NCBI GenBank assembly: GCA_028641055.1
Contig: CM054060.1
Coordinates: forward strand, 300,021,835 to 300,085,834
From: Alopecurus myosuroides
Taxonomy: Eukaryota > Streptophyta > Magnoliopsida > Poales > Poaceae
Direction: 5' to 3'
Length of the DNA stretch: 64,000 bases
In this document: piece after piece, positions 10,208 to 22,669 of the stretch
Layout of the letters: each line of letters begins with the position of its first letter
Position numbering within the stretch: position 1 is the first letter of the stretch
Notes under the pieces: model-generated
Told to the model about the DNA's origin: nothing
Database searches by the model: none
What the model saw: only the letters and a program-made list of their open reading frames with translations
Position numbers and translations under genes: made by a program

Positions 10208-13200
10208 TCAATAGGTGTTGTTGGAGGGCATTGGAGACTTGGCTATCTCATGAAGAATTAAGGGATCTTCATAAATTATATTTCCTCAAGCCAAGTCACT
10301 TGGATTATATATATCTCTTATCCAATGTTCCTCCTTGCGGTAACTTGTATCTAATTCATATATTCATTGAAAGTTGCATGCTCCCTTGCATATGTTAGTT
10401 TTGTTTCTAGCATGTGTTTGTATATGTTGTGCTTACTACTTACCTATCTTGAGTAATCTAGTTATGTTTGTTGGTTTGCATTCCATGTACTTGTGTGCTT
10501 TCTGTTGAGCCTTCATTGCAATTCTTCCTTTTTTTAGTTGGCTCTTTGAGAGATTAATGGACTATCCCATTTTGGGGAAATAATATGCTCTTGGCACTTT
10601 ACTATCCTAAAATGTGTGTACATGAGGAATACCACTTAGTGTTGATATATCAATATTATCTTGTCTCTATATGGTATGTCTTCCTCATGAGAAATTCAAA
10701 TTCTAATGTCCATTAACTTTCTCTTGTTGGATTTATTTTCTTTTCCTCTTGTTAAAAAAAATGGATTATCACATTATGGGGGAGTAATAAGCTATGTGCA
10801 TATTACAAGCCTATAAAATGCGAACAAGTGAGGTATTGCCACCTAGAATTAATATTGTTAGTTATCTTGTTCTTATGTGGCATGTTGCTCAAACAAGTTC
10901 CATGTTTTATTAAATGTGTTTTTGTCTCTCTTGTTTTGGTATCTTGTTTGTAAGATAGTTTCTTGTTAATTTGCTTTTTCGGGTTTTATTTGAAACCTTC
11001 AAGAATCTCTATCTAAGCATGTTTTTCTATTCCTATCTTTTGTCACATGCTTATGTTTTGTGAATATGATTGTGAACAAATCTACCACCGAGAAATGTCT
11101 CCATACATCTCTTGTCTTTGACAAGTGATAATAATTTGTGGTAAGTTTATTGATCATATTTACTTTGGCCCTTGCTCTAAAATTGCCTTGTTTCTTGCCA
11201 ATGATTTGTTTGGTTTAAGTCCCTTGTGTCTTCCTTGCTCTACTCAAAATTTGTTTTGTGCTTTCTTGTGGTTGGAAAAGCAATGATCCCATACTTGTGC
11301 ACTTATGTTCAAAGTCATACTTCTTTGGGTTGCACTATTCTTGGGAAGCTATCCTACATTGAGTAGATCACCGTTCTTCAAATTGGTATTGCATCTAATT
11401 GATTTTATTTAAACATGACTAGTGTTTGAATAATATATATGGAGAGTAATGATTCCATTGTGTGCATTTTTATTCAAATGCAAGATCATAAATAATGCAC
11501 TATTCTTTGAAGAACTATCCTATATGCGTTTGAACACTTGTTGTCTTTAAATTTGTATTATATCCCAATGAATTGTCTCTTTGGAAGACGAACATTTTTC
11601 GTTTTGGTACTTTGTGTGCTATCATGAAAAGTGTAGAGGGTTTTTTTATTCTTTGATGTTTTTTTGGTATCTTCTCTGTTTGGTTTCCTCAATCATGTGT
11701 TGATTTGGGTCTTGATATAATTTGGACAATTCTCTTTCTTTTCACTCTTATGAGTGGCTTCTTGGTTTAATTGGTTATTTGTCCAATTTGTATCTTGTTT
11801 TGGTTCTTGAAAGTTTTGTGCATGCATATTTACTATCTATATCTTTTGGCATGCTTACTTTCGTTGATCCAATATATAGGATAAACTCCATCAAATCCTA
11901 AATGGCTAAGATGTGCATGAAATTCAAATTCATATTAATATGCACATATTTATGTGGATTTTGTCCTATGTATTGTAGTTGTTCTAACTACTTTGGACCC
12001 AATGAGTTTGGGTACCATTTTGTACTTGAATTTTGTTTTTAGGTACAATGGAGATACATTGGTTGCTTTCTCCATTCATAAGGAAGGTGCTCTCACCCAT
12101 GGTATTATAGGAGTCAAGCTACGATGATTATAAAACTCGCATCCTCTTCATCACCAATGCCATCTCGGTAGAAAGTATCTATTCCATTCATACATTTCTA
12201 GCTTTCAACCATGTGTAGGTTGCATCTTGGCATGAATTCCATTTGTTGCATTTCATTTGTTTCTTGCAAATGTCTTATCAAAAGCATCTTTATTGCAACT
12301 ATGAGTAAGCCAGGATGATTACATACTAAGGGGATATTTATAATCATTTTCATGATTCACCAATCCCAAGTATATTAATCTAGCAACTTCTACTTGAAGT
12401 CTCTCATATGCAATATTGATGAATTCTCAAAAACCATTTGAATCTTTTGTGATATGCGTTACCTTTCTCGAAGCATTCCAACTCTTACTTTTCCCTTGTT
12501 ATATTTGTGATGCTTTGATGGGGTTTGTTTGTTCATCTATATCCCCTTAAGATTAAACTAAGCTTAGTGCTTTGCTTTCAAGCAAAAATCTTATTGGTAT
12601 ATCTATGAACCTCTCTTGGATATCATGTTCTTCACCTTTGTACATATTTTGTGTGTGCATGTTTCTTTGTGGATATATATCTTTGTGATTGGTGTCCACT
12701 TAGAAACTTATACACACGGCAATAGTTACATCTTTAATGATATTCTTTTTCTTTAGTGACCATGTTTTATTGCTTTATATTCTTTGGTGGTTCCTAAAAG
12801 GCAGAAGCTTTGCTTTTCTTTTGGTATTCCTTTTGCATCTTAATAAGCTTTTCGACCTATGTGTTCTATCTTTTGTTGGTTTGTGTGTATGGGAAAGACA
12901 TGATATGCACTTTGTGCCTCCTTTATTAAAAGACTATGTTGATGATTTTTCATCCTATTAGTCTCCTAAAAATGTTTTTGCTAGTCACACCCATCTATTT
13001 CGGTTGAGTAAGTCTTTAGTTGTCTCTTCTTGATCTTAATTGCTCAACTTTTGTTTTTTTGCAAGTTGCTTTGCTTCATTTCAAATCTATTCTCTTGCTC
13101 TTGTTTGTGTTCAAAATTATCTATAAGGGAGTGATGAGTCCATGTTGTGCACATTATAAAGTAATTCAAACCTAACATTGTGCATGTACCTTGGGGAGTT

Positions 13201-13642
13201 CCCTCTTGATTTTCCAGAACACTTGGTTGATCTTATCAAAATATTGATTTTGGACAATCGGTTTTTGGATCCTTTGGTTGGTTGCTTCTTTGTGAAAGTA
13301 TCCTTCAATTTTACTTTGCTTATAAATCTTTGGATCCTCAATATAGTTTGATCTTCCTCCATCTATTCTTAGTTGGATTTCTGCACTTGATTTCACTTAT
13401 ATCACGAGGAATGCATACACTATGGGGGAGCTCTTATTATATTGGCCTTCTAATATTTTTACCATTTCGGCAATGGATGCCAATGGGGGAGAAGTTTAGA
13501 GGGTTTAAGGGAATTTGGTTTATGCTTTAGTTTCGTTCTTAAGCATTTGCATTTCCATGCTATTGCATCCTTGCTCTTAGTTTAGCATGGTTGCTTAATT
13601 CATCATATAAACCCTCGTAAAAAGGGATTGCCATCAATTACC
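10208..13642 (+). other. S2 non-coding 3' region with degenerate repeats
   Basis: About 3.4 kb of T-rich DNA with no polymerase remnant. It contains weak internal repeats: the stretch from about 10559 is partly repeated from about 10762, and that from about 11273 is partly repeated from about 11441. PPT-like blocks occur at 10569-10585, 10771-10791, 13414-13435 and 13479-13496 before the true PPT. No RNA gene was recognised. Confidence 0.65.
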
Positions 13643-13656
13643 AAAATGGGGGAGAT
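13643..13656 (+). other. S2 polypurine tract
   Basis: AAAATGGGGGAGAT directly precedes the TGAAAG start of the 3' LTR. It is nearly the same as the S1 tract, supporting a shared lineage. Confidence 0.85.
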
Positions 13657-16221
13657 TGAAAGCGCATGTTTTCCCCATATGTGGTTTTGGTAATTAACGA
13701 CAATCCTTATGGACTAATGCTTGCATTGAGTTATCCTTGTAGATCTTGTCCATAGGAAATAATGGAGTTCATGTGTTGAACGCTATTAGCTTCCATGATG
13801 GCCATTGTTATATTCAAGGATTTATATGAAGAATGGTCATGGTTTGAGTTGAGATTATTGCTAGTGTGTCTTGAAGAAAATTATTAAGTCATCTTTCATT
13901 ATTATCTTCAAGACATCATCATTTGAAGTAACAAGCAAAGATACGAGGTTGATCAAGCAAGTGATCAACACACAAAGCTACAAAGATATACCAAGTGGGA
14001 TTGTGTATCTCATGGTATGGTAAGCAATTGTCAATATAGCTTTGTGAACTAACCCATGATATGTGTGTGTGGCATCTCTATGTGTGGTTAGGTATCTTTC
14101 CATGGGCATGAACCAAAAGGAAGATTTCATATAGCCCATGGTCTATGTCGTCGTCAAGCAGTGTTCGTCATCTAGATTGACGTGGTAGCTCAAGTGAAGT
14201 ATCTAGAAGATATCCTATGCTTGATGCTTGCCACCCTTTTGGAGATTGTGTCATTGTGAAGATTTGCCGAGAAGAGTCCCTCCCATAATGGTGTATGGGG
14301 GAGCTAGTCTCTATCATAATGGTGTATGGGGGAGCCACTTGCAAGTCTTCATCAAGCGGAGCTTGTGCTAGCAAGCACGATCAAGAAAGAAGATCCAACT
14401 TGAGAGAGTCAAGATCGTCATCATCTAGCTCAAGTTTAATTCTCAAGACAAAGATATAATCTTGATAGGTTTTCTATTTTACCGGTCTCGTGTCTTTGGG
14501 AGACCGGGTTATAGGATAGATAGTCGTACTATCAAGAGGGGCTCTCAAGCGAGTAACGTGATCGAATTGTTGTGGAGAGCTCAAACCTTTGCATACTTGC
14601 ATATCATGTTTCTTGGTTCTTATTTGTCTTTTGTCTCCTTTGGGTTTTAGTGCTTGTCGTGATATTCATGGCAAGCCAAGGTTTATCGAAAACGGTTTTG
14701 GTAAGAAAAACTTGTTGCGTTTTCGGTGGTGAAAATATCCGGTTCAGCTTTGGGAATGCTTCCACAACTTCCATGTGTGGTAACTTCTCCATTCCTTTTT
14801 TTTTGGATAGTCCTTGTTATTACCCTTCCAACCCATTTGGATTCACCTAATTCGGAGTTCATTCGCAAAAGTTATGTGTGTTTTCGTGTTGGAGGTTTTA
14901 CCGGGTGTTCCTATTTGAGAGGTCTAAACCTTTACCAATTTGGTTTTATCTTCCATTCATGGACAATGATGTTTCTCCTCATATTCTTGTAGTGCTCGTC
15001 GTTGCGATTTCAACGAGCCCAAGAACATCGAAAACGGAGTCCATATGCAAAAGTTATAGTATTTCTCGTATCGGTTTTCAGTCACTCTGTTGCAATCCGG
15101 AATTATTCCGGACCATCCGGAATTATTCCGACTTGGTCGCGAAAACATCTGTTGTAATCCGGAATCGCTCCGGAATCATTCCGGGCCATTCCGGACCACT
15201 CCGTAATCATTCCGGACCATTCCGGAATGGACGGAAAAAGTGGAAAACGGCTAGTTTTTAGCACATATTTAAGGGGCTTTTTTCCCCAAAGTCCCCAAGT
15301 CTTTCCCAGCCCGTTTTTGCTCTCTCTCTCCACCATTGTTGACTTTGGAAAGCTTGATCCTCTGTCAATCCCTCCAATGCTTGCATATCTTTGAGGAAGA
15401 AGTTAGAGGATATCTAGATCTACATTTCCACCAATCCATTCTTCTTCTTAGTGAGGGAAACCTTGTAGATCTTGATCTTGGAGTTCTTGTTGTTTCTCCA
15501 TTGTTCTTCCTCTCTTATTCCCCCATAAGAATTTGTTGCTTTGTTGGAGTTTGAGAGTGGAGGATTTGAGCACTTGTGCTCTTGCCATTTGCATCGGTTG
15601 CATCGGTTTGGTCTCTCCACGAGGATTCGTGGAAGTGAAAGATTGTGAGCTTGTTACTCTTGGGTCTTGGACCCTAGACGACTTGTGGTGTTATCGAGAG
15701 CCTCCAATTGAGTTGTGGATGTGTGCCCCAAGATTGTTGTGACACCAAGAGGCTCCAATTAAGTTGTGGATGCGTGCCTCGGGTTTGAAGGTTGCCAATA
15801 GTGGAAGGTGAACTAGGCCTTTGTGGCGGGGTTCATCGGAGAATAGGGTGAGGCCTTTGTGGCGTTGAGTAGGCCTTTGTGGCGAGCTCACACCCCTCTA
15901 ACGAGACGTACTCCCCTTGTGGGAGGAACTCGGGAATACATCATCGTCTCCGTGTGCCTCGGTTATTTCTGTACCCGAGCTTTTTACTTATGCAATTTAC
16001 ATTGTGATAGCCTTCGCGCTTGAAGTTATTATATCTTGCTATCACCTTGTTACTTGTCTTTCTTAGCATAAGTTGTTGGTGCATCTAGTTGTCCCTAGAA
16101 TATTTAGGTTGTATGCTTGTTAATTTAAACACCTAGTTTATTTCCGCATTTATCAAGCTTTAACCGGAAAAGTTTTAATCGCCTATTCACCCCCCCTCTA
16201 GGCGACATCGTTGTCCGTTTA
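13657..16221 (+). repeat. S2 3' LTR (2565 bp)
   Basis: It repeats the 5' LTR with scattered substitutions and lacks the 112-bp duplication. TG at 13657; the end is ...TTGTCCGTTTA at 16221, followed by the TSD ATATC. The divergence by eye is clearly higher than between the C LTRs, so this is an older insertion. Confidence 0.9.
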
Positions 16222-16287
16222 ATATCTCCCCCCCTTTGGCATCAAGATACCAAAAGAGGGAGGAGACCGATGCTAACGTCCCAATGA

Positions 16288-17786
16288 TCACTCGGAGGAG
16301 TTATCCAATCTCAGAGGACGGGCGCGGCGGCGAGAGCTGGTGACCTCTTCTCCAGGTTCCTCATCAGACCACTCGATGATCTTCCCCTTGGAATCCTTGG
16401 CTTGCCACTTGTCCCAGTTGGTGATGCTATCTTGCTCCGGGGACTCCACGGATTCTCCACCATCACGACAAAGCCGTCTCTTGGCCTTTGCTGCCTTCCG
16501 GTGTTTAAGCTCCTTGTCATAGTGAAGTTCCCATTGGTGCTTCTCGACCTTCTTGTTCACTCGGAACACTTTCTTGAGATACCTTGCCATCCACTTGAAG
16601 GCATTGTCAGAAGGAGGAGGACGAGAGGGACCAACTTCTTCTTCTTCGTCTTCCTCATCAACGATAACCCGTGGCTTGGCCTTGCCTTTGCGAGCAGCAG
16701 GAGTGGGATGCACAATAGGCTCGGTGTGGTCCTTGATGAGAAGTCGTTTCTCCGTGTGTGGGATCCAATTAGTGTCATCAAGAGGATCTTCTGGGAAGTT
16801 GTTCTCCCACACATTCAAGATGATCTTCATTATGAAAGGCCCAAAGCAAGAGTTCTTCCTTTGCACAATGACATGCCACAATTCATTCCAAAGGTAATCA
16901 AGCACATCAAGCCTCTTAGTCATAACGGAAATCCGCTTCTCATGAGTAAGAAGCATGAGGTTCTTGAGCAAGCCTTGTATCTCATCAATGTTCCCCGCCT
17001 TTGGGTTGATAGTCTCTCGATAGATGCGGAGCATAATGTCATAAGTGGGATAGAGGCCCTTGACAAATCCAACATCAAACTTCTTACAGTGATAAAGAGG
17101 AGTGAGTTGATCCTTGGCGAGTGATTGAGCATTGGGAGCATGAACACGAAACCAACCATTGTCAAACTCCGGGCCACTAGCAAAGGGTCCATGATCCGGG
17201 TAGCCGCCAAGAAGGACTCCAACCGCGGACCACTTGATAGTGAGCCTATGTCCCTTGGACATCCAGGTGAGATGACGCTATGTTTCATTTGCGAGGTGCA
17301 CCGTGGCTAAGAACTCACAAACCAATCCCTCATCATAATATTATTGCACTTGTATAATGGGAGCAAGGCCAAATGCATCCACAATCTCTAGGGCTTATCC
17401 AAAGTACTCGGGCTTCCTCTCCATATGACCAAATTTGATAGCGTGTTGAGGAGCAACAGTTTCCTTGGGCTTCCTCACAAGAATGTCATGATAAATTTGA
17501 TATTGAAACACAGTGTGGAATCGTGGATCCTTTTCCCGGAACTGTGGCATCAAGAGGTTGCGTTCAACAGTATATGGGTTCTCGCGACGAGTCTCCAAGA
17601 ACACTCCCTCAGACACTTGAGAGGCAGATTTCTCCTTGCGAGGCAAAGTCTTCTCGGGAGCCGGGAATCTTGGCTTGCGCTTGGGCTGAGAGGGATCCAA
17701 TGTCTTCTCAATTTCATCAACTCGTGGAGCCTTGCGACTAGCCACGCTCTTGGTGCGAGTGCCCTTGCCCTTAGAACCGGAGGCAT
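16288..17786 (-). pseudogene. S1 third ORF (putative plant transposon protein type)
   Basis: The minus-strand frame starts at an ATG (17786-17784) directly after a good splice acceptor and runs to a stop at 16288-16290, about 490 codons. The first codons look one base short (ATGCC), after which the frame is open as SKGKGTRTKSVASRKAPR. In-frame stops occur at 17395-17397 and twice before 17262. The middle contains RFHTVFQYQIYHDI, ALEIVDAFGL and EFLATVHL...LTWMSKG. I recall this order from the uncharacterised 'putative plant transposon protein' family of grasses. The C-terminal part is highly charged (EEDEEEEVGPSRPPP) with a basic patch. In SIRE elements the ORF after pol is sometimes called env-like, but no signal peptide or transmembrane segment is visible here. 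The role is unknown. Confidence 0.6.
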
Positions 17787-18095
17787 CTATGAAAGAGATA
17801 TAGAAAGAAACGCATGAAGAAGAGGGAATGCTCTAGTTTATATGACGCACAAATCCGAGAAACAAAGATATGAGGAACATTATGGATGAATAACAAGGGG
17901 GTAGGGCATATGAAAAAATCCACCCTAAGAACCAAAGTAGTTCATGCCTAATACTCACAATCTAGGTTTCTAGGGTTCGTACTCGTGATTTCCTACTCCA
18001 AAACCTAAATCCATTCATCTAGATGTGAAGAAAATGTGGCTCCTAGTGCTTCCACATCCATCAACTAGATGGGAGAGAGAGAGAGAACTACATAC
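17787..18095 (-). other. Candidate 5'-UTR intron of the S1 third ORF
   Basis: On the minus strand a donor CGG|GTATGT lies at 18095 and an acceptor, preceded by a pyrimidine tract (TTTCTTTCTATATCTC), ends CATAG at 17787, directly before the ORF's ATG. The 309-nt length is normal for plant introns. The exon upstream of the donor is CT-rich like a plant leader. Splicing is inferred, not shown. Confidence 0.45.
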
Positions 18096-18931
18096 CCGCA
18101 TACGTGGTGGAAGGTGAGGGAGGAAGAAGATCCCGGAGCGGTCCAAGACAAGGAGGAGGTCCTCCCAATGGTGGAGCACTATTCCCGGCGGCAGAGACGT
18201 AGGAGGGGCGGCGGTTTGGAGGAGGAAGAAGGAGGGCGTGTGGGGAAAAATAAGATCTTAGATCTTGTTGACCCTGCTTGCCCTAGTTTGATCCCGCAGA
18301 ACCACATCGGGCGGAGCCTCCGGTGGTTTCACTGGAGGTTCCGCCCCTGTCCACGAGGCGCTGTGCAGTACAGATCCGTTGGGCGAATCTCGCACCTGCG
18401 GAGGTACCGGTGGGCTTCGGTGGACAGGCGCAACGGAGCCTCCGGTGGTTTCACCGGAGCCTCCGCCAGACCCAGTCTTGGCACGTCGAGATCAGAAAAA
18501 CGAGAGCATTCGGATAGGAATAGTCTTTTGGGCAAAGGGAGCTTGGGCTGGAAGATTGTAACTATCATATGAGAGACATTACTCGATGTGGGTTCGCAAT
18601 ATGCAAAGAAATAAAATCCGAACTCACTTGTCAAGGGAGAATAGTATGTGCGTGAAAGAGCTAAAATAAAAACAACTCCGAGAGGAGGAGGTCGGTGGCT
18701 GGAGCCACCATGTTTGAGTGTGTACTTTGGCACCGCAAAGATGTATCTTGGGTCCAAGAGTACTACTCCCAATTAAGCACAATAAGTCACAAAATGACTA
18801 GATATGCAATGATGAATTGATTTTTGCATAATAAGAGGAGTGTATACTCATGAGTTGAGTGACACTCCCCCTATGTCCATGCCTACATCCAAACCTAATA
18901 ACACCCATCATGAAATTACATATGCAAGGTT
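18096..18931 (-). other. S1 spacer between pol and third ORF
   Basis: Non-coding sequence holding a CT-rich leader-like stretch (about 18130-18240) and a cluster of GGAGGCTCC/GGAGCCTCC and CCGGTGG motifs (about 18309-18475). The cluster matches the motif cluster in the S1 LTR. It could host an internal promoter or splice signals for the third ORF. Confidence 0.45.
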
Positions 18932-20370
18932 TCAAGTGAAGTTGGATGAATCGATGACATTTAGTTCATTCCTCAAAGCTCTAAATCTTGGTTCATCAAG
19001 GGCCTTCGTGAAGATATTGGCAAGTTGATCCTTGGTGGACACATATGAGAGATCAATATCACCCTTCTCAACATGATCCCGAATAAAATGATGACGGATC
19101 TCAATGTGCTTTGTCTTGGAGTGAAGAACGGGGTTGTATGCGATCTTGATAACACTCTCATTGTCACAAAGAAGAGGAACCTTGTCCAAATGAATACCAT
19201 AATCCTTCAAGGTTTGCGTCATCTAAAGCAATTGGGCACAACAACTTGCCGCGGAGATATACTCGGCCTCGGTGGTGGAGAGAGAAATGCAATTTTGCTT
19301 ATTTAAGACCAACACACTAAGGAGTGACCAAGGAATTGGCAACCCCCGGATGTGCACTTCCTATCCATCTTCTCTCCCGCGTAAACCGCATCCGAATACC
19401 CGATGAGCTGAAAACTTGAACCCTTGGGATACAAAAGACCAAAATTTGGGGTATGAACTAAATATCGAAAGATTCGTTTCACCGCTTCCAAATGACTTTG
19501 CCTCGGAGAGGCTTGAAACCTTGCACATTTACCTACACTATACATGATATCCGGTCTAGATGCACTAAGGTAGAGCAAAGAGCCAATCATGGAGCGGTAT
19601 ACCTTTTGATCTACCTCTTTACCGTTGGGGTCGGGTTTGATGTCAAGGGTTGTGGACATGGGAGTCTTCATAGACTTGGCATTATGCATATTAAATCTCT
19701 TGAGCATGTCTTGAGTGTATTTGGCTTGTTTTATGAAAGTTCCTTCATTATATTGATTCACTTAAAAGCCAAGAAAAAACTCCAATTCTCCCAACATAGA
19801 CATCTCAAACCTATCGGTCATAAGCTTGCAAAATTCTTCATTGAACAAAGTGTTAGTAGACCCAAAAATGATGTCATCCACATAGAGCTGGCATATGAAT
19901 AAGTCACCTCCAACCTTCTTGGTAAAGAGGGTGGGATCGATTAAACCAACATTAAACCCACGATCCACTAGAAACTCTTTAAGGTGCTTGTACCATGCAC
20001 GTGGAGCTTGTTTAAGTCCATAGAGTGCCTTCTCGAGTTTATAGACATAATCGGGGTGGTTGGGATCCTCGAAACCCGAAGGTTGGTTAACATATACTAA
20101 CTCACTAATGAGACCATTTAGGAAAGCACTCTTAACATCCATTTGTTGCAACTTAAAGTATGATGATATGCATAAGAAAATAAGATGTGAATGGATTCAA
20201 GACGAGCTACGGGGGCAAAGGTTTCACCGAAATCAACACCTTCGAATTGAGAAAACCCTTGAGCCACCAATATTGCCTTGTTGCGAATGACGATACCATC
20301 TTTGTCTTGCTTGTTCTTGAACACCCATTTGGTGCCAATAACATTCTTGCAATCCTTGGGTCTTGGCACT
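18932..20370 (-). pseudogene. pol: S1 copia reverse transcriptase-RNase H, truncated
   Basis: Read leftward from 20370 the frame begins in the copia RT motif LVPRPKD...GTKWVFKNK. It then has [12 protein letters not shown], the catalytic YVDDIIFGS (about 19884-19858), YLSASRPDI, and the RNase H end with DNESVIKIA, HIEIRHHFIRD and STKDQLANIFTKAL. It would copy element RNA and degrade the template in virus-like particles. The frame is broken by a one-base deletion near 20157, a CAA-to-TAA type stop at 19762-19764, another one-base loss near 19303, and a TGG-to-TAG type stop near 19223. The 5' part of RT and everything before it is missing because element B starts at 20371. Confidence 0.85.
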
Positions 20371-20844
20371 AACAAGTATAGGGGGTGTATCGTAGTACTT
20401 TCAATAAATAAGAGTGTCAAACCCAACGAGGACTAGAAGGTGTTGACAAGCAGTTTCGATGAAGGAATAACTGTAAATACTGGAAAACAGATTTGTAGGG
20501 GTTTTTGATATTGCAGATAAATAAAGTGCGAGTAAATAAAATGCAGTAATAATAATTCCAGCGAGTGGCCCAATCCTTTCTTTAGCAAAGTACAAGCCAG
20601 TGAGTTTACTTATGATTAGCAAACGTTCTCGAGCACGCACGGGAGGTTTTATGTCAAGTGCTTTTGTTCCATGCAGTTGAATAACTTTGGTGTTTTGATA
20701 AGTGTTGTGTGGGTGAATCTATACTAATGTACCATCCCATCCAAGACTAATACATACTTGTGATTATACCCCATGCAAGCATCCGCAACTACAAGAAAGT
20801 AATTAAGAAATAAATTTAACCACAGGTTTAAACTCCGGGATCCT
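20371..20844 (-). repeat. B 3' LTR, terminal part
   Basis: It matches 52233-52700 of the B 5' LTR (ACAAGTATAGGGGGTGTATC onwards). It ends in the ATCCT TSD of element A at 20840-20844 and continues at 43833. On its left it abuts S1 RT sequence at about 20371. Confidence 0.85.
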
Positions 20845-22553
20845 TGATGGCTAGGTTGAGACTCCAAGTGCAGAGTGTGTAGCTAGTGGCAAGCCTTCTT
20901 CCCCACGAGGGTGACTCGAGGGTTTATATCGAACTCTTGGGGAGCCAGTATTTCAGCAGTTTTCTTCCAAGCTTCCTCCAGGATCCTGCAAACAAGTAGA
21001 GAATTTTGTGCCCTCAACCTCACCAAGTGGTTGTCAAGCACAAGGTGTGAGACTTCTAAATTGCAATGCAAAACTGAAAGTAAATGTGCAATAATTAAAT
21101 CTACTACTAAATGCAAATGAGAAAATAAATATGCAATGGATTGTTTTTGTATTTTTGTGATGCAAGTGGTGATGGAGATAATGTAAATTCGAACTGGAGA
21201 TGCAAGTAAAGTAAAGTGCAAGTAAAGTAAATTGCAGCAAAGTAACTAGAGTGTTTTCTTATAATTAAAATAGGACCGGGGTTCATGGTTTCACACTTGC
21301 ATTCTCTCAAATAAAGTGGTAGACGATGGACATAAAGAATTACGTGTGAGATTACAATAACATATTTAACATTGAGTACTTTCATATGGGCATCACGTCC
21401 TAGCATAGAGATCTCTACGGTCATATTGATCCCTCTTATACTCCACCAAGATGCGAAATAAATCATAACACCTCGATAATTAAGGAAACACCAGAGTATA
21501 GCTTTAAGCAATGTGACATGAAGTTGAAGTAAGAAATTGCTAGATCTAGTCATGGAGATTGATTAGTGTCACTTCAAATCCCCGGTAACAAGGTACTCCT
21601 TTTTATCCCTAGTGAGGTAACTAAGAAAGGTTTAACAAAACCTAAGTGGATCGCTGAACTTCTGTCACTTTCACAGCACTAGCCACCCCCGTTACTCCAA
21701 CTAATGCACCCATCACCCCACACATGCTCTCAAGAACTAGATTGATCAAAGCTAGAAAATAAGAACGGGGTACATAAGATACATCTACTCAAATAACTCA
21801 AGAGAAATAATTGCAATCTCAGATTCAATAACTCATAGAAAAGATCCACCACATAGGAATTACAACGGTGCCCGTAATCATGTGAGGCAGCTCATACGGA
21901 TCTAATTAGTGAAGCACATAGAGAGAGAGATACAAGTGCTACTTCCACAAAACCATAGCCCTGGGGTGGACTACTCCTCTTCATGGAGATGTCGATGGAG
22001 ATGATGTTGGAGGGGTAGGATATCACACCGGCGGTGCCCCGCCGGAGTTTTCCCCCTCCAATATGGAAGTTCTGGTCTCTGTTTCGGTGTTTCAGTGTTT
22101 CGGCGGCGCTCCTCTCCGTAAGGGTGCGGGGGACCCTTTTTATAGTCGGTTTTAGGTCAAGACGGAGTCGGTAAGTCGAAGATGGAAGGAATTGGGGCCA
22201 CAGGGGCCAAAAGGGGGCCTCTCACGCGGCCAAGGAATCTGGCCGCGTGGAGGGTCCTCTTTTGGGCCTCCTTGCCCAATTCTCGTGGATCCTTCGCCAG
22301 CAAGTCTTCTCCTTCCAAGAAAATGACCCCCGCAGATTTTCAGGTGATTTCGCGGAAGTTTGCCCCCTGAAACGTCAAAAATATAGAAAACGGGGTTTCT
22401 GACAGGCAGGGTTAATTCCATAAAAGTTGGGGGACTTTGTAATTTAACCCCAAAATACTATAAAACATTGAATTATACCCTTATATGATGCAATATGTAA
22501 TAGAAAACCATGTGAAAATATGCAAAATTCATCTATGCATTTTACATGCATCA
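20845..22553 (-). repeat. A 3' LTR (1709 bp)
   Basis: On the plus strand it reads TGATGGCTAGG...ACATGCATCA, with TG...CA ends and short inverted termini (TGATG/CATCA). It differs from the 5' LTR by about 34 substitutions and a few small indels counted by eye. Confidence 0.9.
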
Positions 22554-22669
22554 ACATCCCCAAGCTTAACCCATGCTCGTCCTCGAGTATGAAGGTGATA
22601 AAACTAAGATGGGTTTTTTCATATTGAAACAATCATGGGATATCAAGGAGGATTATTCATGCTACATAT
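22554..22669 (-). other. A polypurine tract and flank of D insertion
   Basis: The minus strand reads TTAAGCTTGGGGATGT directly before the LTR, an Athila-style PPT. The short rest ends with the CATAT target site of D (22665-22669). Confidence 0.75.

Larger units (their letters stand above)
5174..16221 (+). mobile_element. Non-autonomous SIRE-type Ty1/copia element S2
   Basis: A complete element: 5' LTR 5174-7848, PBS 7851-7862, gag frame 7901-10207, about 3.4 kb of non-coding DNA, PPT 13643-13656, 3' LTR 13657-16221. It is flanked by a perfect 5-bp TSD, ATATC, at 5169-5173 and 16222-16226. There is no trace of integrase, RT or RNase H between gag and the PPT, so it needed enzymes in trans. 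The PPT context (ATCAATTACCAAAATGGGGG) and the LTR tail match those of S1, so a SIRE element of the S1 kind is the likely helper. It sits inside S1 in opposite orientation. The 3' LTR ends in TA where CA is expected, a simple C-to-T change. Confidence 0.9.
3627..20370 (-). mobile_element. SIRE-type Ty1/copia element S1, 3' half, split by S2
   Basis: Reading on the minus strand, the order is reverse transcriptase and RNase H (20370-18932), an untranslated stretch, a third ORF (17786-16288), a PPT (4836-4850) and the 3' LTR (4835-3627). S2 interrupts it between 5173 and 16222. A third ORF after pol is typical of the SIRE/Maximus lineage. The 5' side is cut at 20370, inside RT, by the Athila element B; integrase, gag and the 5' LTR should lie past the right edge of the window if they survive. 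The reading frames carry many stops and frameshifts, so this copy is dead. The TSD cannot be checked because the other end is missing. Confidence 0.8.

Noticed and set aside
18329..18772. 147-codon minus-strand frame in the S1 spacer
   Set aside because: It lies across a leader-like, motif-rich non-coding stretch with no similarity to SIRE proteins.
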